A stretch of DNA of 16,954 nt from GCA-020344715 sp050115935 (GCA_050115935.1 JASFPO010000038.1:1-16954); one strand, 5' to 3'. Positions 1 to 5,402 are shown, counted from the stretch's first letter. The notes: generated from the sequence alone by a model not told the origin. A program made the numbers and translations.

Positions 1-300
1 GCCTTGTCAAATGAGGATCCAGTAGGATATGTTGGCACATGGGTTGACAGCAAGTTTGTCAAGTTTAAGGGAATAAGGCGTGGCATAATCGCCACAATTG
101 GTGTCTTAAAGCCATATCGCAGAAAGGGAATCGGCACATCGCTAATCTTACGTGGCATGGAATATCTAAAGTCAAGAGATATGACTGAAGTCGAACTTGG
201 AGTTGACGACTTGAATGAAACAGAAGCAATCAAACTATATGAGAAAGTGGGATTCAAAACAGTTCGAAAGCACCTAGCCTATGAAAGAACCATAGCTTAG
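1..300 (+). CDS. GNAT-family N-acetyltransferase, C-terminal part (5' end outside window)
   Basis: The reading frame is open from the first base, so the true start lies upstream; a TTG at 4 is only the first start-like codon inside the window. The visible 99 codons carry the acetyl-CoA pyrophosphate-binding loop of the GNAT fold, RRKGIGTSL (Q/R-x-x-G-x-G/A motif), followed by a helix (LRGMEYLKSRD). A strand and then the family's typical tail NETEAIKLYEKVGFKTV follow, where an asparagine and a tyrosine usually sit near the active site. GNAT enzymes transfer an acetyl group from acetyl-CoA to an amine. The substrate cannot be read from this fragment. The protein ends at TAG 298-300, with a GC-alternating tract about 30 bases beyond. 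The family is certain; the function is not. Confidence 0.88.
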   Translation, partial: ALSNEDPVGYVGTWVDSKFVKFKGIRRGIIATIGVLKPYRRKGIGTSLILRGMEYLKSRDMTEVELGVDDLNETEAIKLYEKVGFKTVRKHLAYERTIA

Positions 301-577
301 GTTTACATCTCCTTCTTCAGCTACCAATAGTGCGCGCGCGAGAAGAGCGTTTCTAAACCACTGGTTTCTACAAAACCAAGGAAAGATTACTGATGACCTT
401 ATCATCCAAGCGTTGAAAAGTCATGAACATAAGATGTGCTACCACGGTCTTGAGGGTTTAGAAATTTGCTGGTCATATGTCTTGAAGATCGGCGAAAACA
501 AAGCTCTTGTGTGTGCGGGTCGTCCTTGCAAGAATGAGTTCATAGGAGTCGAAGGCCCCGTGCATTCTCTGGTTTGA
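296..577 (+). pseudogene. Open stretch without a start codon; possible gene remnant or unrecognised small ORF
   Basis: After the acetyltransferase stop, one forward frame stays open for 93 codons up to TGA 575-577. The middle and end read like ordinary protein (for example KITDDLIIQALKSHEH and later VCAGRPCKNEFIGVEG). No ATG or GTG exists in frame until ATG 434, which would leave only 47 residues and has no ribosome-binding site. I recognise no family. It could be the 3' end of a gene that lost its beginning, or chance. The reverse strand is also open here in two frames, which weakens the coding argument. The rest of 301-714 holds a GC-alternating tract (330-340), one copy of a direct repeat (601-648) and a GC-rich hairpin (650-673). 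I see no convincing gene there. Confidence 0.28.
330..340. repeat. Alternating purine-pyrimidine GC tract after the acetyltransferase
   Basis: Eleven bases of perfect R-Y alternation (GTGCGCGCGCG) lie in the intergenic DNA 30 bp after the stop codon. It is one member of a set of such tracts at gene boundaries in the first 5.8 kb. Confidence 0.6.
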
Positions 578-600
578 TCTGACTCTGAAAGCGCGTGTGA

Positions 601-648
601 TAGAAAAAAGGGGAGTTTTGCGGGAGGAAATCGGGAGATATCTCCACA
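601..648. repeat. Direct repeat, copy A (left of the winged-helix gene)
   Basis: The stretch matches 1186-1220 after small gaps. Both begin TAGAAAAAA, continue with GGGGA and TTTGCGGGAG, and end ATATC-[T/G]-CCAC. Copy A has an 11-bp insertion (GAAATCGGGAG, 628-638) that looks like a local duplication of its own GCGGGAG core; it creates the perfect palindrome GGAGATATCTCC (633-644). The two copies bracket the regulator gene at 715-1110. Confidence 0.6.
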
Positions 649-649
649 T

Positions 650-673
650 GGTGGGGGGTCCAAATCCCACCCC
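650..673. repeat. GC-rich inverted repeat
   Basis: The two arms GGTGGG and CCCACC can pair across GGGTCCAAAT, forming a strong short stem directly after repeat copy A. The sequence resembles a tRNA T-arm, but no complete tRNA can be folded around it. Confidence 0.4.
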
Positions 674-714
674 ACGCATTTCACCGTAGACTTAAATGCG
701 ATGTGAGAAAGAAT

Positions 715-1110
715 CTAATCTTCTTCTAAATCTCTAACTGCTTCATGTAACTTCTTAATTTTTTGTGGACTCGCAGAATCAACGAATTCATATATATCTT
801 TTCTCTTTCTAATTTCTTCAATCCGTTTCTTTCGGCTTTTCGGAACAACATAGATGGGATAGAGTCTCCATACCATTCTCAACATCAAAGCTTTTTTATC
901 AATAGTCTTATTGACAAGTCCTTCAGCACAAAGCTCTTTCAGATAATCAGAAAGCTTCTGCCTAGAGATATGTCGTTTCGATCCGTTTTCGACAAATTCC
1001 TTAAGAAGATGAGACCATCTGGTTTTTCCTTTCTCATCAATGAAGAGGGCAATGTCATATTTCGAGAAAGCTAAAGGTCTCCTTTTTGGACTTAATCTAC
1101 TTGTAGACAT
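715..1110 (-). CDS. Winged-helix DNA-binding protein, likely transcriptional regulator
   Basis: This 131-residue, lysine/arginine-rich protein has an N-terminal winged helix at roughly residues 16-90. An opening helix (SKYDIALFIDEKGKTRWSHLLKEF) is followed by a recognition-helix region (HISRQKLSDYLKELCAEGLV) and a wing-like strand pair ending WRLYPIYVVP. The C-terminal 40 residues are a charged helix (RKKRIEEIRKRKDIYEF ... KKLHEAVRDLEED) that may mediate dimerisation. No ligand-binding domain or metal site is visible. ATG at 1108-1110 is supported by a TATA-like element (minus-strand TTTATATCT, 1141-1149) about 35 nt upstream, so the transcript has little or no leader. Two perfect palindromes lie between that box and the start codon, which suggests self-regulation. 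The subfamily is not recognised. Confidence 0.75.
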   Translation of the reverse strand: MSTSRLSPKRRPLAFSKYDIALFIDEKGKTRWSHLLKEFVENGSKRHISRQKLSDYLKELCAEGLVNKTIDKKALMLRMVWRLYPIYVVPKSRKKRIEEIRKRKDIYEFVDSASPQKIKKLHEAVRDLEED

Positions 1111-1112
1111 AG

Positions 1113-1135
1113 TCTATTCAATAGATTATAATCTA
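1113..1135. promoter_or_regulatory. Overlapping palindromes in the regulator promoter (candidate operator)
   Basis: TCTATT-C-AATAGA (1113-1125) is a perfect inverted repeat and TAGATTATAATCTA (1122-1135) is a perfect 14-bp palindrome; they share four bases. Both sit between the TATA-like box (1141-1149) and the ATG of the winged-helix gene, a position where binding would block transcription start. Confidence 0.5.
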
Positions 1136-1140
1136 AATCT

Positions 1141-1149
1141 TAGATATAA
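1141..1149 (-). promoter_or_regulatory. TATA-like box for the winged-helix gene
   Basis: The minus strand reads TTTATATCT about 31-39 nt ahead of the ATG at 1110. This fits an archaeal promoter producing a very short leader. Confidence 0.45.
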
Positions 1150-1185
1150 ACGTTGCGCCCATGGAAACGTTCCATTATGTCAACA

Positions 1186-1220
1186 TAGAAAAAATGGGGA
1201 TTTGCGGGAGATATCGCCAC
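1186..1220. repeat. Direct repeat, copy B (right of the winged-helix gene)
   Basis: This is the partner of 601-648: TAGAAAAAATGGGGA then TTTGCGGGAGATATCGCCAC. It lacks the 11-bp insertion of copy A and is about 585 bp away in the same orientation. Confidence 0.6.
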
Positions 1221-1229
1221 TTCGCTTGT

Positions 1230-1268
1230 AAACTATTATTTATAGTTTGACATCCATCATGCGCCCGC
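1230..1268. repeat. 39-bp dispersed repeat with hairpin, copy 1
   Basis: 34 of 39 bases match 4607-4645. The first 19 bases form a perfect stem: AAACTAT, loop TATTT, ATAGTTT. A conserved tail, GA-[C/T]-ATCCATCA, then a GC-rich alternating end follow. It lies upstream of the TATA box of the membrane-protein gene. Confidence 0.65.
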
Positions 1269-1277
1269 AATGCAAAT

Positions 1278-1287
1278 TGTTATATAT
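1278..1287 (+). promoter_or_regulatory. TATA-like box for the membrane-protein gene
   Basis: TGTTATATAT lies about 60 nt before the chosen ATG at 1345, giving a predicted leader of roughly 35 nt that includes a good purine-rich ribosome-binding site (GGAAGAGGA, 1330-1338). Confidence 0.5.
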
Positions 1288-1344
1288 GTAGAACAAATAC
1301 CAAGAACTATCATTGCTATAGATTTAAAAGGAAGAGGAAATGTG

Positions 1345-1908
1345 ATGGCGGATACTGAGTTATCGCATGCATGGAAGAAATTCTTGAGAAAGCATTGGAA
1401 TATCGTTGTTTTATTTGTAGTAGGAGCTGTTTTGGCATCGATCGGTGCAACTCTTGTCTATCTATGGTTCGTAGGAGATGCTCAATCAACTGGTCTGGTA
1501 CCTACGACTTTAGGTCTATGGACAATGGGACATTTAGTGACTTTCTTATTATATCTGATTTTCTGGGAAATTCTCTTCATCGGAATCCCAGTAATCGTAG
1601 CAGCAGTAGCAGGTTGGCTATGGTGGAGAAAATTACCTGATGAGGAAAAGAGAGAATATCATTTCTTTGGCACTCGCTCGCGCGCGACAAGCGGAGGAGG
1701 CGGATCAATATCGCTATTGCATTTCATTGCGTTCTGCATCAAGGTTTTCACTGATGGAAACTGGGATGTTCCCTTAGCAACTTGGACATTTGACTATCTC
1801 GTGTACTCTTTGCTTTCGGCATTAATGTGGATTCTAATCATCTTCGGGATTCCTATAGCTTTAGGAATCATCTGGTGGATAAACCATGAGATGAAAAAGA
1901 AGCCCTAG
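1345..1908 (+). CDS. Conserved multi-pass membrane protein of unknown function
   Basis: The protein has 187 residues. The frame extends upstream to an ATG at 1270, but that codon precedes the TATA-like box; ATG 1345 follows GGAAGAGGA at the right distance and is preferred. A short charged N-terminus (HAWKKFLRKH) leads into a first membrane segment (about residues 18-43). One long or two tightly joined segments follow (about 60-92, ending GWLWWRK). Next come a polar loop with a glycine run (GTRSRATSGGGGS), a hydrophobic helix, and a last segment (about 150-178, ending IIWWINHEMKKK). The lysine-rich C-terminus would be cytoplasmic. No catalytic motif is visible. The style resembles uncharacterised archaeal membrane proteins, but I cannot assign a role. 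It is monocistronic, with a T-run after the stop. Confidence 0.8.
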   Translation: MADTELSHAWKKFLRKHWNIVVLFVVGAVLASIGATLVYLWFVGDAQSTGLVPTTLGLWTMGHLVTFLLYLIFWEILFIGIPVIVAAVAGWLWWRKLPDEEKREYHFFGTRSRATSGGGGSISLLHFIAFCIKVFTDGNWDVPLATWTFDYLVYSLLSALMWILIIFGIPIALGIIWWINHEMKKKP

Positions 1909-1910
1909 AA

Positions 1911-1920
1911 TCTTTTTTTG
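1911..1920 (+). terminator. T-rich terminator after the membrane-protein gene
   Basis: TCTTTTTTTG begins three bases after the TAG stop. Runs of T are the usual intrinsic termination signal in archaea, and no hairpin is needed. Confidence 0.6.
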
Positions 1921-1929
1921 AGCGCGCAT

Positions 1930-2391
1930 CTAAGGCGCTGATCTCACATATGTGTTTGTTTCCGACCAGTTTCTATCATCTCTGAGTTTCTTTGGTTTCC
2001 CAATGAATGATGTAGGATAAAATCGGATACGTTCAAGCTTTTCTACATTTATAAACGAGAATTCGAGCGGTTCGCCACCATCATGTATTGGTTGCCCGCA
2101 TAAATTGCCTCCTGTAATGGTTGCTAAGAAGAACACTTCAATGCCATGCAAGTCAGAGAAGCCTTCTATAAAATCTCGTACCCAGAGAAGACGTTCAGCC
2201 CTTACATCTAATCCTGTCTCTTCCTTAACCTCACGAACAAGGCAATCCTCTATCTTCTCGTGAAACCAGACACCGCCTCCCAGAAGAAAATAAAAATTAT
2301 TTTCAGGATTCAAACAATGGGCCACTAGGATTTCTTTATTCTTATTGAAAATAACAGCCCGTGTACCAACTCGAATAAACCGCTCTGTCAT
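1930..2391 (-). CDS. Nudix hydrolase
   Basis: This 153-residue protein has a complete Nudix box. G39-x5-E45-x7-R53-E54-x2-E57-E58-x-G60 is seen as GGVWFHEKIEDCLVREVKEETGL split over residues 39-61, with all the metal-binding glutamates present. Nudix enzymes cleave a nucleoside diphosphate linked to another group, typically to sanitise nucleotide pools or process NDP-sugars and cofactors. A short insert ending GQPIHDGGEPLEFSFINVEKL follows the core. This resembles the ADP-ribose/NTP-type Nudix proteins that read ligand through a C-terminal segment, but the substrate cannot be deduced. The gene converges on the membrane-protein gene. A possible promoter box (minus-strand CTTATAGG, near 2450-2457) lies about 60 nt upstream of the ATG, with a palindrome in between. 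Confidence 0.92.
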   Translation of the reverse strand: MTERFIRVGTRAVIFNKNKEILVAHCLNPENNFYFLLGGGVWFHEKIEDCLVREVKEETGLDVRAERLLWVRDFIEGFSDLHGIEVFFLATITGGNLCGQPIHDGGEPLEFSFINVEKLERIRFYPTSFIGKPKKLRDDRNWSETNTYVRSAP

Positions 2392-2433
2392 TTTAATCCC
2401 ATCTACACACTCTTTCCAATTACATTAACATTA

Positions 2434-2445
2434 TGCACGCGTGCA
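2434..2445. promoter_or_regulatory. Perfect 12-bp alternating palindrome upstream of the Nudix gene
   Basis: TGCACGCGTGCA is both a perfect palindrome and fully purine-pyrimidine alternating. It lies between the putative TATA box and the start codon of the Nudix gene, and could be an operator or a Z-DNA-prone site. Confidence 0.4.
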
Positions 2446-2469
2446 ATTCTCCTATAAGTAAAGCACTGA

Positions 2470-3327
2470 TTACAGATACTTCTTAAACAAGACAACGATG
2501 TTTTTCTTGCCAGTCCATACCTTACCGTATTTGAAATCAGTTCTTTCTATTGTCGATTCCAACGTTTTTGGGACTAAGCAGAAAAACCAGCTTACGCCCA
2601 CATTTCTCCCTCTTATGTTATTTAGTAGTAGAAGTGCACTCTTTTCGTTCCCATAGATGATTGCTTTTACCCATCTCACTTCTCCGGCTTTTGAGTTCCT
2701 CTCTCTCACTTCTAAGGCCAACGTATCTTCATGGATGAAGAAATTCATATCTAGGTTATCATCAAAAATCTCTGCAACAAGTGGTCGGTAATCCCAACCA
2801 ATGCAGATTTCATGTGTTTGTGCATTTGGTATCTTCCTCATTAGTGAAATAGCTTCTTTTGCTGGAATAGGTTCAAGTTTTGGACTATCCTCCATTTTAA
2901 TTATCTCCTTTTGTTGAAGGCAGAAAGCTGTCATTTCATGACTTCGTGTGAACCCTAATTTTTCGCCTATTCGACATGATCCTCTGTTTTCTGTTACTGT
3001 TTGATACGCAATAGTTTTGCAGTTTCTTTTCCGAGCCAGTTCTTCTCCATAGTTGAATATCTTTGTACCAATACCTTGTTTTTGATATTTCCCATGTATG
3101 CGTACGGCTTCTATCCAAGCATAGTCTTCTGTTAATGTGCGGAATGCTCCAGTCCCGACAAGTTCCCCGTCTTCAGTAAATGCTCCATAAAGATCACACA
3201 AGGTGTCTTTAATGCGACCCTCCGCTGTTTCACCGATCTTTGGATCGTTCCATATACCCATCGAGTCAGATAGCTCTCTTATAGCGAGTAGATCAACCAA
3301 TGTCAGGAATCTATATTTCAGTTCCAT
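2470..3327 (-). CDS. GNAT-family acetyltransferase with an extra C-terminal domain
   Basis: The 285-residue protein starts at ATG 3325-3327, chosen over an in-frame GTG 21 bases upstream because GAAGGTGAT is correctly spaced before the ATG. Residues 1-150 are a GNAT domain with the acetyl-CoA loop QKQGIGT (82-88) after VRIHGKY, and the downstream helix/strand ENRGSCRIGEKLGFTRSHEMTAF. Residues 150-285 form a second half containing IPNAQTHEICIGWDYRP and a beta-rich stretch ending TGKKNIVVLFKKYL. It may be a degenerate second GNAT unit, but I cannot recognise it. The substrate is unknown. The gene lies 56 bp behind the nucleotidyltransferase-like gene but has its own TATA-like box (minus-strand ATTATACG, near 3369-3376), so it need not be co-transcribed. 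Confidence 0.85.
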   Translation of the reverse strand: MELKYRFLTLVDLLAIRELSDSMGIWNDPKIGETAEGRIKDTLCDLYGAFTEDGELVGTGAFRTLTEDYAWIEAVRIHGKYQKQGIGTKIFNYGEELARKRNCKTIAYQTVTENRGSCRIGEKLGFTRSHEMTAFCLQQKEIIKMEDSPKLEPIPAKEAISLMRKIPNAQTHEICIGWDYRPLVAEIFDDNLDMNFFIHEDTLALEVRERNSKAGEVRWVKAIIYGNEKSALLLLNNIRGRNVGVSWFFCLVPKTLESTIERTDFKYGKVWTGKKNIVVLFKKYL

Positions 3328-3343
3328 GCAAATCACCTTCGTT

Positions 3344-3360
3344 CGCACTTTGAAAGTGCG
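3344..3360. promoter_or_regulatory. 17-bp inverted repeat at the GNAT gene start site (candidate operator)
   Basis: CGCACTTT-G-AAAGTGCG is a perfect 8-bp inverted repeat, 17 bp upstream of the ATG and close to the predicted transcription start. A GCGCGCG tract (3358-3364) runs directly into it. Confidence 0.5.
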
Positions 3361-3383
3361 CGCGTAGCGTATAATTCACTCTT

Positions 3384-4487
3384 CTAGTAGACCCTTAAGA
3401 ATCTTAAAGCTTCTTCAAGCGAGGAACACTCTGGTAGTGTCCAATCTTCTTTCAGTTCTCTTCGTAATTGCTCTGCGAGTCGGTAAGTTGCCTCTTGGAT
3501 TTCTGACAAGTCTTTTGATTCCAACAGAAGAGATAGATCATCCCCGATGTCGCTTGGCAATTTCTTGATCTCTTCAGTAGCTGAGAAAAAGCTGCTTTTG
3601 TTCCATTTGATGTTTCGTAATGCCGTAAAAGCCCAAAGATTAAACTCAGCGTTCTCGCATGACGCAAATAGACCTGCGAATATATCTCCGCGTTCTGTTG
3701 CGGAAACAGCTTTATTAAGATATTCCAGTACTGTTGGCCAACTTGAAACGATGAATCGTTCTAAAGTTTCCTCAAATTTATCTTGATTCTCTAATATCCA
3801 ATTCTTCAGAAGCACGTTGACATCCTCCACCAGGTCAGAACCGATCTGCAGAGCCTCTTTTGGTTCTGATTTGGTCAAGGCTTTGTATCTCTCAACAAAG
3901 TTCTTTGGCAGTTTTCCGAACGTTTGAAGCTCTTGGGTTTGTTCACCCCAATTGCTTAAGAAGAATCGGTTATTGAGAGCAGCCAGAACATTAGCAATCC
4001 CTTTCGCTAGATCCCAGATAAGAAAAGTTGCATCGAGTTTTCTCCCTGTTTCAATAGCCTTTTGAATACGCCATAACTTGCCATATAGCTCATCAAATGA
4101 GTTTACTGATCTCTCAAGTGCAGATTTTGCACCTAACTTTGATTCTTCTTGAAGCTTTAGGAATTTTTCTTTTTTCTCATCGGACTTGCTCCAAAGAATT
4201 TTGGCGTGAGCAATAGTTCCGCCAGCAATACTCCAATATGCCTTTTTGCCGGTAGAGATAGCTTCTATATGCTTCCAGGTTTGGGGCCATACAATAACTG
4301 GTCTGTCATCTAAAATGAATCCCCATTTGATCAGTTTCTTTTCGGAAACTGCACACAAATCTATGTCCGATCGCGGGTGTTCTCTTCCTTGAGCTACCCC
4401 TCCAAACAAGTATACTAAATCAATTTCATCTACTCTATTCACTATGTGATGTGTAATCTCTTGAGCTAGGTTTAGCAACCCACCCAT
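3384..4487 (-). CDS. Nucleotidyltransferase-fold protein with long helical C-terminal region
   Basis: The 367-residue protein opens with a minimal nucleotidyltransferase (pol-beta-like, MNT/KNTase-type) domain. GGVAQGREHPRSDIDL (residues 29-44) matches the G-[GS]-x9-10-D-x-D active-site signature, with D41 and D43 as metal-binding acids. The remaining 270 residues are largely alpha-helical, with repeated acidic/basic heptad-like stretches and a four-helix, HEPN-like character (ALERSVNSFDELYGKLWRIQ; later FAGLFASCENAEFNLWAF). I do not see the R-x4-6-H HEPN motif. Family members transfer nucleotidyl groups to small molecules, RNA or protein targets. The target here is unknown; an antibiotic-type or toxin-antitoxin role is only a possibility. 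ATG 4485-4487 is preceded by AAAGGTGAATACAG, a well-spaced ribosome-binding site. Confidence 0.78.
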   Translation of the reverse strand: MGGLLNLAQEITHHIVNRVDEIDLVYLFGGVAQGREHPRSDIDLCAVSEKKLIKWGFILDDRPVIVWPQTWKHIEAISTGKKAYWSIAGGTIAHAKILWSKSDEKKEKFLKLQEESKLGAKSALERSVNSFDELYGKLWRIQKAIETGRKLDATFLIWDLAKGIANVLAALNNRFFLSNWGEQTQELQTFGKLPKNFVERYKALTKSEPKEALQIGSDLVEDVNVLLKNWILENQDKFEETLERFIVSSWPTVLEYLNKAVSATERGDIFAGLFASCENAEFNLWAFTALRNIKWNKSSFFSATEEIKKLPSDIGDDLSLLLESKDLSEIQEATYRLAEQLRRELKEDWTLPECSSLEEALRFLRVY

Positions 4488-4512
4488 CTGTATTCACCTT
4501 TCTAAGAGTTGG

Positions 4513-4522
4513 ACGCACGCAC
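4513..4522. repeat. Alternating purine-pyrimidine tract upstream of the nucleotidyltransferase gene
   Basis: ACGCACGCAC is a perfect R-Y alternation located 26-35 bp before the start codon, between a TATA-like element (minus-strand TCTTAAATC, near 4545-4553) and the ribosome-binding site. Confidence 0.5.
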
Positions 4523-4606
4523 CATTTACGGTCAAAATGAAATGAGATTTAAGATTTATCGTTAGTTCCCTGAATGAGTGCGAAGAAATAGTTTATCATC
4601 GTTCCA

Positions 4607-4645
4607 AAACTGTTATTTGTAGTTTGATATCCATCACGCGCGCGC
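4607..4645. repeat. 39-bp dispersed repeat with hairpin, copy 2
   Basis: Five differences separate it from 1230-1268. The stem is AAACTGT, loop TATTT, GTAGTTT. Two of the changes fall in the stem and replace A-T pairs with G-U wobble pairs, so an RNA hairpin could still form. The repeat ends in an ACGCGCGCGC tract (4636-4645). Confidence 0.65.
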
Positions 4646-4690
4646 TTCGTGAAGGAAAGCGATTTCAGAAGGATTCTGACTTGAAGACAG

Positions 4691-4706
4691 ACGCACGCGC
4701 ATGCAT
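4691..4706. repeat. 16-bp purine-pyrimidine alternating tract before the promoter of the Cys/His mini-protein
   Basis: ACGCACGCGCATGCAT alternates perfectly over 16 bases and abuts the TATA-like CATAAATAC (4704-4712). It is the longest alternation I found in the window. Confidence 0.55.
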
Positions 4707-4712
4707 AAATAC
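4704..4712 (+). promoter_or_regulatory. TATA-like box for the Cys/His-rich mini-protein
   Basis: CATAAATAC lies about 50 nt before the ATG at 4761, leaving room for a leader of about 25 nt that contains the strong GGAGGTGAGG ribosome-binding site. Confidence 0.45.
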
Positions 4713-4760
4713 TTCACTCTGAATACCTTCTAATGCACTGAAATGGAGGTGAGGAAGAAG

Positions 4761-4955
4761 ATGCATAGAGAATGTTGTTGTTGCGGTCAATCTCATCGTG
4801 GGCGGAAGCATGGGCATGGAGATGTACATGGCTATGGGCATCGTAGACGATTCTTTACTAAAGCAGAAAAAGTCGAGAAATTGAAAGGGTACGCAGAAGA
4901 GCTAAAGAAGGAACTCATGGCAGTTGAGGAACACATCAAAAAGTTGCAGAGTTAA
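4761..4955 (+). CDS. Small Cys/His-rich coiled-coil protein (DUF5320-like layout)
   Basis: A 64-residue protein. The frame also has an ATG at 4743, but GGAGGTGAGG (4745-4754) is a near-perfect Shine-Dalgarno for ATG 4761 and overlaps the earlier codon, so 4761 is the start. The N-terminus is a likely metal-binding patch: four consecutive cysteines (C5-C8) and six histidines within the first 27 residues (HRECCCCGQSHRGRKHGHG and onward). After an RRRFF linker, residues 33-63 form a charged amphipathic helix or coiled coil (KAEKVEKLKGYAEELKKEL). Small prokaryotic proteins of this layout are grouped near DUF5320. Their function is unknown; metal binding and oligomerisation are inferences. It appears to be a single-gene transcript. 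Confidence 0.75.
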   Translation: MHRECCCCGQSHRGRKHGHGDVHGYGHRRRFFTKAEKVEKLKGYAEELKKELMAVEEHIKKLQS

Positions 4956-4993
4956 GTCGCGTGATTACTGCGCTTTCCTTGATCCTCCACCTT

Positions 4994-5188
4994 TTAGGCA
5001 AGGGCTTTTTGTTCCTTCAGTTTAGCAATTCGTTTGTCAATAACTGGTGTGAAATGACCGTTCTTTCTGATGCAGATGGTCGATACATTTTCCAACTAGC
5101 ATATATCTATGCTCCCAAAGAAGTGCAAGGTTTGAAAGGTCACGATTCCATTTCTTCTAACATTTCGCTTTTTTGGTGACGTGCACAA
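4994..5188 (-). pseudogene. Possible small basic protein gene interrupted by one in-frame TAG
   Basis: Read on the minus strand from a possible TTG (5186-5188), 30 codons rich in Lys/Arg (SPKKRNVRRNGIVTFQ and on) run to a TAG at 5096-5098. The same frame then continues for 33 protein-like codons (RKNGHFTPVIDKRIAKLKEQ) to a TAA at 4994-4996. This could be a decayed gene, or read-through or recoding of TAG. The opposite strand is open over the same interval in exact codon register, so chance is a serious alternative. I recognise no family. Confidence 0.22.
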
Positions 5189-5219
5189 AAACCCTTAAGA
5201 GCAAAAGAATCGTGGAAGT

Positions 5220-5390
5220 TCAATCTTGCGGATGAGGCATTGCTGGTTTTGGGTTTTGAAAGTTTCTCCTTTCTCTCTCTTCCAGCAATGCTGACGGTTT
5301 CGAAGAGTGGAAATTCAAGCTTTTGTGATTGTTGTTCGTCTAAAATTTGCTAACATGCAGAGAAATATGCCACAACTTGCATGTTTCGGC
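5220..5390 (+). ncRNA. Candidate small structured RNA
   Basis: AACCCTTAAGAG (5190-5201) resembles the CCCTTAAAA promoter element seen at 12678, and would place a transcription start near 5222. Downstream, GCATTGCTGG (5237-5246) pairs perfectly with CCAGCAATGC (5282-5291) across a 35-nt pyrimidine-rich loop. AACATGCA (5352-5359) pairs with TGCATGTT (5378-5385) across 18 nt. GATGA just before and CTGA at 5291-5294 faintly recall C and D boxes, but no D'/C' pair exists, so I do not call a C/D RNA. Evidence is structural only. Confidence 0.25.
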
Positions 5391-5402
5391 ATTCGTCACA
5401 TT

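Larger units (their letters stand above)
4956..5402. other. Gene-poor interval with hairpins and possible remnants
   Basis: No convincing gene fills these 447 bases. A forward frame from GTG 4961 is open to 5179 but has no ribosome-binding site and no recognisable domain. The reverse strand holds an ORF interrupted by one TAG (4994-5188). Further right are a TATA-like TTAAG element (5192-5199) and two inverted repeats (5237-5291 and 5352-5385), which together could mark a small structured RNA. Confidence 0.45.

Noticed and set aside
593..678. tRNA-like 3' end (T-arm-like GGGTCCAAATCCC followed by CCCACGC)
   Set aside because: The T-loop has C instead of T at its second position, the stem has a mismatch, and no D-arm or anticodon arm can be fitted upstream, even allowing an intron.
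439..684. Two overlapping minus-strand ORFs (81 and 68 residues)
   Set aside because: They overlap each other in different frames across a repeat and a GC-rich hairpin, have no ribosome-binding site and no recognisable domain.
4961..5179. Forward ORF of 72 codons after the Cys/His mini-protein
   Set aside because: GTG start without a ribosome-binding site, no domain, and exact codon-register overlap with the reverse-strand frame; treated as unexplained sequence.
5231..5294. C/D-box guide RNA
   Set aside because: GATGA and CTGA lie at suitable ends, but there is no internal D'/C' pair and the two would-be guides pair with each other.
5300..5402. Minus-strand continuation KCDECRNMQVVAYFSAC after the HTH_45-like gene
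   Set aside because: It would need a frameshift past a clean TAA stop; it is short and no longer homologue is known to me.
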